Below, piece by piece: positions 32,027-43,437 of a stretch of DNA of 64,000 nucleotides (its first letter is position 1; each line of letters begins with the position of its first letter). Source of the DNA: Coniochaeta sp. PMI_546 (taxonomy: Eukaryota; Ascomycota; Sordariomycetes; Coniochaetales; Coniochaetaceae); the NCBI GenBank assembly GCA_021432605.1, contig MU271145.1:806001-870000 (forward strand). The letters are read 5' to 3'. The notes beneath the pieces were generated by a model that searched no databases, was not told the origin of the DNA, and was given only the letters and a program-made list of their open reading frames with translations. Made by a program: the position numbers and the translations under genes.

Positions 32027-33586
32027 ATGCTCGACGAAAACCTACCCACATTCCGCCTAAAACCCTCGACGGACAACCCCTCCACCTCGATCCTCTTCCT
32101 CACTGCACAGGGCTCCGACCCGTCACCAGAATACCTTTTCCGCCGCGCCGATCCCACGACTCAACCGGCCAGCAGAAACAAGTACGCGGCGGCCCTATGC
32201 TCCGCCTACGCCGGCGCCGATGTCGTCTACGCCGAAGTCGTGGTTGAGCCGGAATGGACGCAGCCCTCCCTCTCGGCAGCCGAGATCCGCAACGCCGGCG
32301 GCGCCACCCCGGCTCCCGTCCCGGTCGTGCCAGACTCGTTCACCGTGCAGCTGTACAACCCGGACCAGAGCGTGACCTTCAAGACGCTCACGAGCACCTG
32401 GACAAAGAGCGACAGCTGGGAGTTTGAGATGCCGACGCAAAGCTTCCGACTGCCGAGTTCCAGCGCGCTAGACCGCGAAAGAGAAGACGCGCGTGCGTCG
32501 CCGGACGGGACCTCGGTTGGCGCGAGCCTGGCGGTGCCGAGGATTGTGTTCAGGTGGAAGCGCGACGGAAGGCTGAGCAAGGACATGACGTGCTACTTGG
32601 TTGGCAAGAACTTGGGCGGCGGGAAGAAGAGTAAGGAGCCTGATATCACTGTGGCGCTGTTCAAGGCCGGGAAGGACAGTGCCATCACCATATATGAGCC
32701 GAACCTACAACGGGTCGAGGTTGAGGATCGCAAGGGGCTTGAGGTCGTCCTGTTGCTTGGTGCGGAGGTGATTAGGGACTTGTATCTCGTTCCGAGGCAG
32801 GATGTGTTCAATGTGTCTGGCGGAGCGGCGGCGGCAGCGAATGGAGGCAGGAGGAAGAACTCAAGACCCAGTCCGTCCCCGCCCGCTGCTATGTCCGGTG
32901 CGTTGGGGAATATTCCTCCGCAACAAACGACCGCTGCATATGCTGCTCGACCACCACCAGCAGGTTCATCGCCACCACCCAGCACCGGCGCTGATATCGA
33001 GGCCGAAACCCGGCGTCTCCAAGCAATGGTCGCACAGGAAGAACGCGAGCGCGAAAAGCGCGAAAAGGCCGAGCAGAAGCGCATCAAGAAGATGCTCGAG
33101 GAGGAAGAGAAGGAGCGGCGGCGGCGCGAGGCCGAAGTTGCCAAGGAGACGGAGAGGCTGAAGAAGCTGTACGGTGTTCAGGGGCAGGACCTGCCTTCCT
33201 CCAGTCCGCAATTACCGCCACGACGGACGCAACAGAGCCCCGGCGCGGCGTTGTATCCTCCGCCGCAGGGGGCCGGAGCTTGGTATGGGCCGGGAGTGCC
33301 GCCGCCACACCTGCCGCCGAGGCCAGTTAGTGTCGGGCCCGTGCCGCAGCAGGGTCCCGGGCCGTTTGCTAGCGGTGCTTTGAATTCCTGGTGGAGGGGA
33401 CCAGGGGCGGCTGGTCCGCCACCACAACAATCGTTCGATGGGAGGACGCAAAGGAGTGGCTCTGGTGGTGGGGGAGCCGGACTAGGAATATTGAACCCCG
33501 CTGCGGCGAGTAGTGGCTTCTTTGGCGGTGGGCGGGAAGATAAAGAAAGGAAGAAGGTACAGAAGAAGAGGAGTATGCATTGGTGA
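32027..33586 (+). CDS. Conserved fungal protein of unknown function, 519 aa
   Basis: A single-exon frame. The open frame begins at 31964, but the ATG at 32027 (MLDENLPTFRLKP) has the better context and starts the folded part. Residues 1-260 look like a mixed beta domain with conserved-looking segments (FRWKRDGRLSKDMTCYLVGK, ITIYEPNLQRVEVED, LEVVLLLGAEVIRDLYL). Residues 320-390 form a highly charged helix or coiled coil (EEREREKREKAEQKRIKKM). The remainder is proline/glycine-rich and disordered, ending with a basic tail KKVQKKRSMHW. I know of similar hypothetical proteins in filamentous fungi but cannot name a Pfam family; the beta domain might be tubby/LURP-like, which is only an impression. 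Confidence 0.75.
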   Translation: MLDENLPTFRLKPSTDNPSTSILFLTAQGSDPSPEYLFRRADPTTQPASRNKYAAALCSAYAGADVVYAEVVVEPEWTQPSLSAAEIRNAGGATPAPVPVVPDSFTVQLYNPDQSVTFKTLTSTWTKSDSWEFEMPTQSFRLPSSSALDREREDARASPDGTSVGASLAVPRIVFRWKRDGRLSKDMTCYLVGKNLGGGKKSKEPDITVALFKAGKDSAITIYEPNLQRVEVEDRKGLEVVLLLGAEVIRDLYLVPRQDVFNVSGGAAAAANGGRRKNSRPSPSPPAAMSGALGNIPPQQTTAAYAARPPPAGSSPPPSTGADIEAETRRLQAMVAQEEREREKREKAEQKRIKKMLEEEEKERRRREAEVAKETERLKKLYGVQGQDLPSSSPQLPPRRTQQSPGAALYPPPQGAGAWYGPGVPPPHLPPRPVSVGPVPQQGPGPFASGALNSWWRGPGAAGPPPQQSFDGRTQRSGSGGGGAGLGILNPAAASSGFFGGGREDKERKKVQKKRSMHW

Positions 33587-34405
33587 TACCCAGAGGATGT
33601 GCATGGCCTAGCGTTGAGTGGATTTCTTACATGTCTAAAGGCGTTACTTATGGTTTTATTTCTAGAGATACCTATCAAGGACAGTGAGGGCGACATAGTG
33701 GAACTGACATCTTGCGAACGTCCATTTTGTATTCAATGACGTGTTTGTTGACCAGATCGAAGGACTAACTTGCTTGATTGAATATCTATTATACGACGCC
33801 CGTAGAAGCACTCGGTCACGTAGATTTGTTCTCTGTGTCATTGTGGACAATGGACTGAAATGCATATTACACCAAAACGCAGAATTGCCTATCCCATCAG
33901 CCGTCGACTGCTAAGGTCTCTGGTCTCGAGTGATCCTCGTGTATGTGTTAATTCATGGAGTAGACTTAGTCGAAAGATCTCCAAAATTCGCGTCTAAGCA
34001 CCAGACTTGGAGATTCGAGATTCTCATCCAAGGACCGTACGTGGCTTGCTTGAGACCTGACAGTCATTTCTTCGAAAACGAGGTGTATTGGGCCGCTACT
34101 ATACAACTACAAATACTGATTAACAAGTATGCCATTCAATGTCAAGGATGCTCATCAAGGGTCGAGATTTCGGATTTGCGTCTGTTTCGGTTGTGGTAAA
34201 CCTTTTCCGGTGCCTTGGAAATGGTTTCTCCGCAATGACCATATAGAAGGCAGAGGGTGCCTCATGCTTTTATAGCAGTTGTTCGACATCTCTAGTCCTT
34301 CCAAACAAGTCAGTCTCATTGTTTAGAATAAAGCCTTTGGATTCGTGCCATCTCGTCAATTTGCCAATACTTTCAAGAAGTCCACACAGGATCAGCACGT
34401 TTGTC
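33587..34405. other. Intergenic region, unknown gene to ABM-like gene
   Basis: About 0.8 kb of AT-richer sequence with short unsupported frames on both strands. It contains the 3' flank of the 519-aa gene and the promoter of the small monooxygenase-like gene. Confidence 0.4.
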
Positions 34406-34879
34406 ATGGCCATTGTAGATCTCACGGCTGTTCTGACACTGAACCCTGGAAAGTTAAAGCGAGTAAGTGTCCCTGATTCTCGATCTGCAATCACCAAGCT
34501 CACTCTGATGTCCACAAAACTGATAATGATTCCCTGTCTAGTTTTTGGAAGAGTTTGACAATATCTCCAGGTTCGTCAAGGCCAATGAGCCAGGGGTCCT
34601 GCGCTATGAGTTGCACAAGGGCCTACCTGAAAAGAATGGCGGGGCAGATATCGTCGTTATCAGGGAGATGTTTGTGTCCCCAGTCTACGTGGTCTAGACA
34701 TAGCAGTTGTACTGAATCGCTCGGCCAGATACGCTTCGGAAGATGCCCAGAAGGCCCACCTTGAGACGGCGCAGTGCCAGGCCTTCATAAAAGCAATGGA
34801 AGAGGAGAAGTTTTGTTCAGATGCAAAGATAGTGTTCACAGCCACCAAGGCCGACTTTGGGTTTGCATCACGGCTGTGA
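34406..34879 (+). CDS. Antibiotic biosynthesis monooxygenase-like protein (ABM, dimeric alpha-beta barrel)
   Basis: Three small exons (34406-34462, 34542-34669, 34729-34879) encode 111 aa. The gene is easily missed because no exon exceeds 151 nt. The spliced product reads MAIVDLTAVLTLNPGKLKR, FLEEFDNISRFVKANEPGVL, RYELHKGL, then YASEDAQKAHLETAQCQAF, the beta-alpha-beta pattern of ABM domains. The second intron uses a GTTTGT donor with a TACTGAAT branch and CGGCCAG acceptor; phases agree throughout. ABM proteins include cofactor-free monooxygenases and many uncharacterised small enzymes. Substrate and role are unknown, and no biosynthetic cluster surrounds it. Confidence 0.72.
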
Positions 34880-36040
34880 GAACGGTGAAGATGAAAGATG
34901 AAGACAGGAAAGCACTGAGAAAATTGTAGGGTAGCCTCAAACCCACTTCGAACACAGGATCACGATATCACTCTCCATCTGTGACTTGTTTTGGGGGTTC
35001 CGATCGAAATGACAGGACTGCTAAGGTAGACTTTGCACATGAGGGCAAGTACATACCAATAATCATAACAAGGGCAGTTGAAAGAGACGAACGGTAGTGG
35101 CTGGTGAATTCCCTGTACTCATCCTGGGAACATTGCACCCAAATACAAGTCTCCAAACGGCTATACACTATCAGAAGGCAGAGTCTGATCTGCGTGTGGC
35201 CTACATAAACACAAGATTGGAAACATGGGGACTGGATTTGGCCTGCCATATGAGAGGAATCAAAGCATGACCGTGTCCCTTGGTTTTATCCAAAATCAAC
35301 CCAGAAGACAGAATGCAGTTTTCCCCATCTTGCGGAAAGCGATTGAAATGGGACGAGCCACCAGGATCGTCCAATAAGCGTGCGCACCGCAATGCAAACC
35401 CTGGTAGGGCTGATTCCAGCTGAGGCCCAGTGCGGCAACCGTTGGTGAATTCAGCAATTCAGCAAAAGACCCTTGAAAGGCGGTGTGTTTGCCCCGCGAT
35501 CAGCTCGAGTTCTGCCGGTGGGCCGCAATTATTTCAAGCGGCCCGCCGTCGATATTTACTTTGGCCTTCGTCACAACCTTACTCTCGACGAAGGCAGACT
35601 TCCTTTCCGACGTTAACAGTTGTCTTTTACAATCATTCTGAGAGTCCTTACCGCCCTTTCTCTCATTGCTTTCGATTTGAAGCACTGAGATAATCGTTCG
35701 CGGTACGGCGCTGTCTCTGCTTTGCGCCTTTGCCATCCTCTCTTTTTGTCGAGGAGCTTGAAGCAAGCACTCTACCGACAATCGTCTCTTCAAAGGGCTC
35801 CCTATTCCATACACCTTCCTTCACTATTACCACTATTACACCCATACCTCATTTCGGTGTCATCTCTACTTCCGCCTTCAGACATTCCTTCATCATCGGT
35901 CACATGGTCGATTGACACCCTGCTACGTTCTCACCTCGTCGCCGCCGTGAGATATTCATCCAGCAGCAAGCTTTGATACAGCCGTGTCGAATATTCCTCA
36001 TCTTAACATTACGTTGGAGTACGCCAAGTAACAATTCATC
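34880..36040. other. Intergenic region before PUS7
   Basis: About 1.16 kb. The stretch 35690-35960 is strongly pyrimidine-rich (CT) on the plus strand and is probably core promoter and leader of PUS7. Apparent frames there are compositional. No gene is supported. Confidence 0.4.
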
Positions 36041-38971
36041 ATGACACACCACGCTCGTAAAGGCAACCACGTGCCTGCTGAGCGTGTCGCATCAGAATAC
36101 CTCCTCGGCATTACTGAACGCACTTCTCCCATTGACTTCGGCTGGGCTGCCGACATTCGCAAGCGGTAAGCACTTGATTTAAATCTCTGTTTCTACTGCT
36201 TGTTTGCTCTTTATGCCTGATCAACATCGATCACTCTATCAGTTCTCGTCCACTAATTCCAAGCCAGATACACCGACTTTTTAGTTTACGAGGTCGGCAA
36301 AGATGGAACAGTCCGCCACCTGAATGATTTCGAGGAGCGCGAGGTAACTAGCTCTCTCCAGTCTCGGAGCTTTGAAGTAACACGAACTAATCACCCACCG
36401 TCCAGGCGCCCAAGCAAGCCAACAACGAGCCCACTCAGCGTGCTCCAAGCCAGCGTGTCCCAAGCACAATTGGGCCTTCAAGGCAACAGGAGAATATCCC
36501 AGCCGCTGTGATGCATATAGTCGAGGCTGATCGCATTATCCTTGAGCAGTTGCTTGGCCAGGACGCTGCAGCTCACCTTGTGGACCTGGATGAAGCTATC
36601 CAGGCCAAGAAGCCCATTGACAGCACGAGTCCCCCTCTGATGTTGGGCGTCATTTCTGACCGCCAGAAGCGTGGAAGCATTCACCAGGTTAGTCTTCGTC
36701 TACATGTACAACTCCTTCACCCAACCCACTGACAATTCTGGGATACAGGAAATTCGACGCATTTTCTCATCACGCATCGAGACGAGCACTGACGGTAGTG
36801 GTAACATGACTGCAGTGCCATTTAAGCCTATGTCTTCGAACTGGCGCGGCCAGTCCCAAGGCCAGGGTCGTCGCACAGACAACCGGAACACCCAGAACGA
36901 TAGTCGTCGCGATACCAACCGCAATAACGGCCACAAGTCCTATACTCAGCTTGGTGGAGAGTACCTTCACTGCACTCTTTACAAGGAGAACAAGGATACC
37001 ATGGATGCCTTGAACCTGATTGCTCGAATGCTCAAGATCAAGGTTTCAAACTTTGGCTTTTCTGGCACAAAAGACCGACGTGCTGCAACTGTCCAGCGCA
37101 TCAGCATTCACCGCCAGCGCGACACGAACGTCATTTGGCTGAACACCCGCCTCCAAGGAATCAAGCTCGGTGACTTCAAGTACTCGAAGCACCCAATCCA
37201 GCTCGGGCAGCACGGCGGCAACGAATTTGTCATTACGCTCAAGAATGTCGAGCATTCCAGAGGAGCCAACTGCTCCACTGCCGTCCGTCTGAAGATGATT
37301 CGCCAGTCTGTCCATATCGGCCTGCGTCACTTGAGCGACTGTGGCTTCATCAACTACTTCGGCCTCCAGCGCTTCGGAACACACAACATCGGCACCCACG
37401 AGCTCGGAATCCGCATTCTCAAGGGCGACTTCGAAGGCGCCGTCAACGACATCCTCTTTGTGGAGAAAGAACTCGCTCAAGCTGCCCACGGCATCACCCC
37501 GGCGCAGCACCACCACCAGGGCATGGACCAGAACGGCCACAATCAGGGCACCGACGACCAAATGAACCGTGCCCGTGCCTTGGGACTGTGGTTCATGACA
37601 AAAGATGCATCGACCGCTCTTGAAATCTTGCCCAAACGCTTCAGTGCTGAGACTAGCATTATCAAGCACCTAGGTCGTGCGGGTCAGCAGCGCGATTACA
37701 TGGGTGCACTACTCACCATCACCCGCGGTTTGAGGATGATGTACATCCATGCGTACCAGTCATATGTGTGGAATCATGTCGCCTCTTACCGGTGGGCCAA
37801 GTATGGCACCAAAGTGATTCCTGGCGATCTTATCCTTCTTGATACTCAGCCTCAGGTCAAGACTGGAGGTCCCGACGATGACATCCCCGATATGAATGGA
37901 GAATGGGAGGCTTTCTATGCTCAAGTCCAGCCTCTCACTGCCAACGACATCGCTTCCGGCAAATACACCATATTTGACATTGTTCTGCCTCAGCCGGGTT
38001 ACGATGTCACGTATCCCGAAAATGATATTGGCGAGTACTACAAGACGTTTATGCGTAGCCAGAAAGGAGGTTGTCTCGATCCTTACGATATGCGACGGCC
38101 CCAGCGGGAGTTCAGCATGAGTGGAGGATACCGCCATTTCATTGGAACTTTCATCACCAAGCCAGAGTACCTTGTCCGAACATACTCTGATGACAACGAG
38201 CAGATGTACCCCACTGATCTGGATCTCATCATGCAGAGAAAGGCAGAGGAGGCGAAGGCCGAGAAGCTCGATCGCGAAGCTAAGGGCCATAGTGTTGCGA
38301 ACTGGAACGATTTCGCCCAGAACATCAAGACCTACGATGCCGCCGATGATGCGGAACTCAAGCGTCGCCGTTCAGAGGAGCCAGCTCCTCCTGTTGTTCG
38401 CGTCAACGAGACTTGGGTCGAGACCACGCGCGACGGCAGCCTTAAGCGGGCTAAGATCGCAAAGCACCATAACACCGAGGTTCTCAACAATGATACAGAT
38501 ATGAAGATGGAGGTAGAGAACTCGGATTCAATCAACCTGAACTCATCCCCTGTCACACCAACCGTGGCATCGGCCAATGACCTAGCAGGCCACGACTTTC
38601 TTCTCAAGCGTCTCCTGGAAGCGGCTGGTCCGACACCTGTTTCCCCGCTCACCTGTTCTGCCACACCGATGATGGCGAGCTTGAGCGCGCATGGACATGA
38701 TGACGCAGCTGCTACAAAGGGCAATAACAACAATGGTACTTCGGCCACTGCACCTGCGCCTCGAAATGCCTCGAAGCCAGAGTTCGAGAACATTGATGCG
38801 GATGTGATGTCCAAGTTCTCGCCGGCGAACTATGTCTATGACGAGAAGGTCGATGGCGACAAGATTGCTGTTGTTCTGAAGTTCCAGTTGCGATCTAGCA
38901 GCTATGCGACCATTGTGCTGCGGGAGCTCATGGGCACCCTCGAGGGTGAGGGCAAGACGGTCTCGCCTTAA
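36041..38971 (+). CDS. PUS7: Multisubstrate pseudouridine synthase 7 (TruD family)
   Basis: Four exons (36041-36165, 36268-36343, 36406-36687, 36749-38971) encode 901 aa. Pus7 isomerises uridine to pseudouridine in U2 snRNA, 5S rRNA, tRNAs and mRNAs. The TruD signature GTKDRRA contains the catalytic aspartate (D270), and INYFGLQRFG is the second conserved motif. The N-terminus includes FLVYEVGKDGTVRHL, typical of the family. There are low-complexity insertions: an Arg/Asn/Gln-rich stretch near residues 191-222 and a Ser/Ala/Thr-rich segment near 780-850, before a final conserved NYVYDEKVDGDK and LRSSSYATIVLRELMG. Location is expected to be nuclear and cytosolic. The call is firm. Confidence 0.94.
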
Positions 38972-39872
38972 GTAGCCTGTGTGGATGAGCAGGAAAGATC
39001 GCTAATGTACAACCAACCTTAATTTCCCTGTCGGTACGACTCTAGCAGTAGAGTTTTGGGTCACCTCGCTGCTCATTCGGAGACTATAATGTCACCTTCC
39101 TCTTGTTGTCCGACTTGTCACCGGAAAACCCCGATCATCGAGCTTTGTGTCAATCCCCTTGCGTTCTCACGACTTGACCGGGCTGCTCGTACTGGTTCAT
39201 GTATAAGTAATGCTGCTGAGCAGGGGTAGAGAAGAGGGAAGGAGGAGAGATAGACAAGGAAAAATCCGGACCAGGCTTGGTCCTTTTATGTCGCCTGTTT
39301 GAACGGCATCATGTGGACATGGCAGGGCGTTGGAGGTATTCTGCTAAATGGCAACAGCCTGGCATGGATGATTATCGTCGGCATCTGCTTGATGACTGCA
39401 GCCAAATGTATTGTAGGATTAGATACCCAATGAGCCGTCACTCGAGTTGATTTGCATTGTGTCTATTGTGTGCCTTGCATCATTTGAAGTTTGACGTAAC
39501 CCGGAATTAACAAGTTGTGATAATAGCAATCACAAGTCTGCACTTTGCGTTGCACAGTGCCGACAGCAGAGCCGGGCCTCCAGTGCTGGCCAGTGCTGCC
39601 AGCTGCATAATTCCGGTGAGGCGGGGACGCGATCCGGTGCCGGACCGTTCACTTCATTTGCTAATAGCACAATTGTTAGCGAGGAACAACCTTTTGGTGA
39701 GGTGACGGTGCCCTGTGGATGCAGTGATGGGGTGGCCCGTGAGTTTTGCTATCGGCGGTGCAATCGCCGTATGCTAGAACCCCTCCCACACTACGACTTC
39801 TAGATAGACGAAACAACAACACTTTCAGCTTCAATCGTGCTTGTTAGACTCTCCTATGTGAGCCTCGAGAGC
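38972..39872. other. Intergenic region, PUS7 to LAMMER kinase
   Basis: About 0.9 kb containing the PUS7 3' flank and the kinase promoter. No supported gene. Nothing distinctive beyond a purine-rich run near 39225-39260. Confidence 0.4.
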
Positions 39873-42084
39873 ATGTCAACTCTGGCAGAAGGCCCTCGTG
39901 GCCTCAATCACCTTTTGAGCCATCAGGGCTACCAGACAAACGGTGTGCACCATCCGGCCCGTCCGCTATCCCATCACCAGACCCAGACCCAGCCGCCCCA
40001 GACGCAGACACAGACACAGCAGACCGATTCTCCGCTATCGTCTTCGGCCGCGACCTCAGATGCCAATCAAAGCCGTATGCTACCACAGCCAGAGGGCAGA
40101 CAGTTGAGGTCATCAAGGAGACAGCAGAAGGCTCCTGATTGGGGCTCGTTCTACAAGAATGGCGTCCCTAGAGCCACCGAGATCATTGTGATCGATGACT
40201 CTCCAGAACCGCCAGCACCTCCGCCTCATGCTCGGACAAAGGTCAACGGCCACAACCATGCCCTCCCAGACTCTGCGACTGCTGGATCTGCCAGCAAAAA
40301 GCGGAAATTCGACGATACGGCTAGTCAAGCTAGCTACAAGAACGGACAAAACATTCACGAATCGTCCCAGAAGGATTCGACTTCTAGCTCCTATCAAGAC
40401 CGCGACACGCTTCCGGCACCCTCTGCCAATACTTCGACCGACGATTCAAGTATCAGAGCAGGCACAAAAAGGAAAAGAGTCACGAAGGCTCCAGCTACCA
40501 ACGGCGCTGGCTTCAAAAGACAAGATACCAGAGTGCTGAGAGGCGACCAAGTTGAATACCGAGGTTTGGGCAGGAAGGCCACAAAAGCTTCAGCAGTGTC
40601 TGTCCGGACAATACATGTTCGTCAGCCTTCTGATCTGATGTCGATATTGCTCATGTCGCTAACTGATATCTCTATAGGACTCGCATAGGGACAAGAAGGT
40701 TAAGATTGACGATGACGATGGCCATTACATCATCATTCCGGACACGGAATTGGCAAGCCAGTGTGAGTTTCGTCACTCTGCCTTGCGAATATACGCATAT
40801 TGACCAATGATACAGACCGTATAACGAACCTCCTTGGGCAAGGCACCTTCGGGAAGGTAGTCAAAGCCTTTGACCGCCGTGCCGGCGAGTTTGTCGCCGT
40901 AAAAGTCATCCGGGCCGTGCAGAAGTACCGCGATGCCGCAAAGATCGAGCTTCGGGCTTTACAGACACTTCGGGACCACGACTCTGACAATCGATACCGG
41001 TGTATCCATCTTCGGGACTGTTTTGACTTCCGTGGCCATATCTGTATTGTCACGGATCTCCTGGACCTGAGTCTGTTCGATTTTCTCAAAGGCAACAGCT
41101 TCGTCCCGTTCCCGAATTCCCACATCCAGAGCTTTGCTCGACAGCTCCTGACTAGCGTTGCTTGTAAGTGATATACAACCCCTTCTGTCAGTTACACGAT
41201 TCCTAACCGCCAACTAGTCCTCCACGACTTAAACCTCATCCATACAGACTTGAAACCAGAGAATATCTTGCTCTGCGACGCCAGCTACCAGACCTACACG
41301 TACAACAAACGCATTCCGTCGTCCCAGATCTCGACGACGCGGCAAGCGCCAGGTCAAAGGCGGGTGCTCCTCAACTCGGAGATCAGGCTGATCGATTTTG
41401 GCTCCGCAACGTTCCAAGACGAGTACCACTCCTCTGTCGTCTCTACGCGCCACTACAGGGCACCTGAAATTATCCTCGGGCTGGGCTGGTCCTATCCCTG
41501 CGATATCTGGAGCATAGGCTGCATCCTAGTCGAGTTTTTCACCGGAGATGCCCTCTTCCAAACACACGACAATCTCGAGCACCTCGCTATGATTGAGGCT
41601 GTTCTTGATGCCAGGGTAGACGCTCACTTGGTCCGACAAGTCAATCAAATGTCCAATCGGAGTGGGAGTTCCAATAGTGCCTCGAAGTAAGTCCCCGCCT
41701 CCCTTGTTTGGCAGTCTTTTCCGGGTCTTTGTACGTACACTTGTACAATTCAGAGCATGCCTTGCTAATTGCCTGCTCCTTAGATACTTCAGACGTGGCA
41801 GGCTAGACTATCCGACCGCGGAGACGACGCGCGCCTCTCGACGATTTGTGAAGAACATGAAGAAGCTAGCGGACATCATCCCCCACGAGCAGAACTCGTT
41901 CTTCCGCAACTTCCTGGACCTGCTGAAGAAGATCTTTGTCTACGATCCGGCGGCCAGGATAACTGCTCTCGAGGCATTGCAGCACCCTTGGTTTAAGGAG
42001 GTGCCGGAGAAGGACGACGGCACCGCCGCAGCGCAGATCCGCGAGGAAAAAAGGGCTGCCTCCGCGCGGTCTGAACATGGATGA
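39873..42084 (+). CDS. LAMMER (CLK-type) dual-specificity kinase
   Basis: Five exons (39873-40616, 40678-40762, 40816-41163, 41218-41686, 41784-42084) encode 648 aa. The first 275 residues are disordered and rich in Gln/Thr, with basic nuclear-signal-like clusters (KKRKFDD, GTKRKR). The kinase domain starts [26 protein letters not shown] gives the catalytic K306, and [22 protein letters not shown] and [18 protein letters not shown] follow. The family signature reads [10 protein letters not shown], a variant of EHLAMMERILG. Homologues (Lkh1, Kns1, AfrL-type) phosphorylate SR splicing factors and affect growth, conidiation and cell wall. It is convergent with the MAP kinase kinase gene. The chosen ATG follows an in-frame upstream leucine start codon that I disregard. 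Confidence 0.92.
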
Positions 42085-43437
42085 GCTAGCGGCTGGTTTT
42101 ACAGAGCTATACTACACAAATCAGACATTCAGGGTGGGATTGGAGAGGCTGTCGAGTCGACTCTTTCCTTCAAGCCCGAGAGACGAAGTATTCTTCTCCT
42201 TGTCTCGAAAACGCTCCAGTGTCGGTGGCACAGTCGCCGTCACTGTGATTTCTTCAGGCCCCTGCCAAGGACATGCCGTTTCTCACAAGTCCCTGGCAAC
42301 TTGCAACCTCAACGCAGCCAACTTTGACCACTACCGAGCCGCCAGTCACGCCGAGCGAGTGGAGGAAAAAGCAGGCAAGCTGGTAGTGCCAACAGAAGGC
42401 TTGTTGTCAAATAAGGCAGCCATGGGAAGACAAGACAAAACACCATCAACAGATATGCTGCAAGTATCCGAGCCGACTTGGGTTTTTGGAATGCCTCGAA
42501 TAGCGCTATGGTGGGGAGGTTTAGGGGAATGGGGATTGGAAGTTGGAGTCGTTGAAGCTAGGGTCGTGGGAGAAGGCCCATTCAACATGTATTCACTTCT
42601 TGGTGCTGTATTTATCATCAATATGCATCCCGGTGCTGGGGTTCAGAGACGATCCTATCCATCTGGCATTCGTAAATATGGCCACGACAGGAGCTCATGA
42701 GCTCTATACAAGAGACTGCCATTACTTGCCATTCGATCACTCTCAGCAGTGGCTTCACTTCCGCTACCCAAAACGCCGTGGTTATTTTGGCCTAAGCCCA
42801 TGACAAGATCTGCCGCACGTTCAGGAGGTAGAGGTACCGCGAACTTATTGATATACGCAAGATTGCTTCCTGCCGATGAAAACCAGGTACAAGCCTTAGC
42901 CAGAGAGCCCCTCGCATGGGTAGACTGACGATGACGATATCACCTTGGAGGAACGACATACTCATGTTGTGAAGTAGATTGATTTCTCTGTTCTCTAGAC
43001 CAATTTGACATAAATGGCAGTGCCGCCGTAGACCCAAGAAGTAGATAGAAGATCACTCATAGAATCATATACACCGAAAGGATAGTAGATGGCCGCAATA
43101 GGTTCCCCCCCATCTGCAGCCAATAGGTCCTGCCTTTTCCAGGATGGAATGCACAACAACATCAGCCCCCGAGTCGCTTCAATTCGGGTGTCATGTAGCT
43201 GTGCAGTAGGTATCACGTAAAGTACGTCTCAATATCCGCTGTCTCCGTGCAGCTTGCAGCCTCGTACCGTGTAGAAGCAGATTCTCAAGACGCCACTTGC
43301 TCAAAGATGGGTCGTTCGGTACACATCTTTCGTCCTGGATATACCAACGACATTTGATGTTTATGATGGGACCTCCAGGCAGTTTCTGTTTCAGCTTCAT
43401 GCCTTGAGGGGAGGGAGGTAAGGATAGCTGGGCGTTT
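42085..43437. other. Intergenic region between convergent kinase genes
   Basis: 1.35 kb between the 3' ends of the LAMMER kinase and the MAP kinase kinase. A 207-codon frame begins directly at 42077, overlapping the kinase stop, but lacks domains and is probably untranslated. No terminator-like structure was picked out. Confidence 0.4.

Noticed and set aside
42077-42700. 207-codon frame overlapping the LAMMER kinase stop codon
   Set aside because: It starts inside the last kinase codons and lies in the 3' flank; no domain and composition unlike neighbouring proteins.
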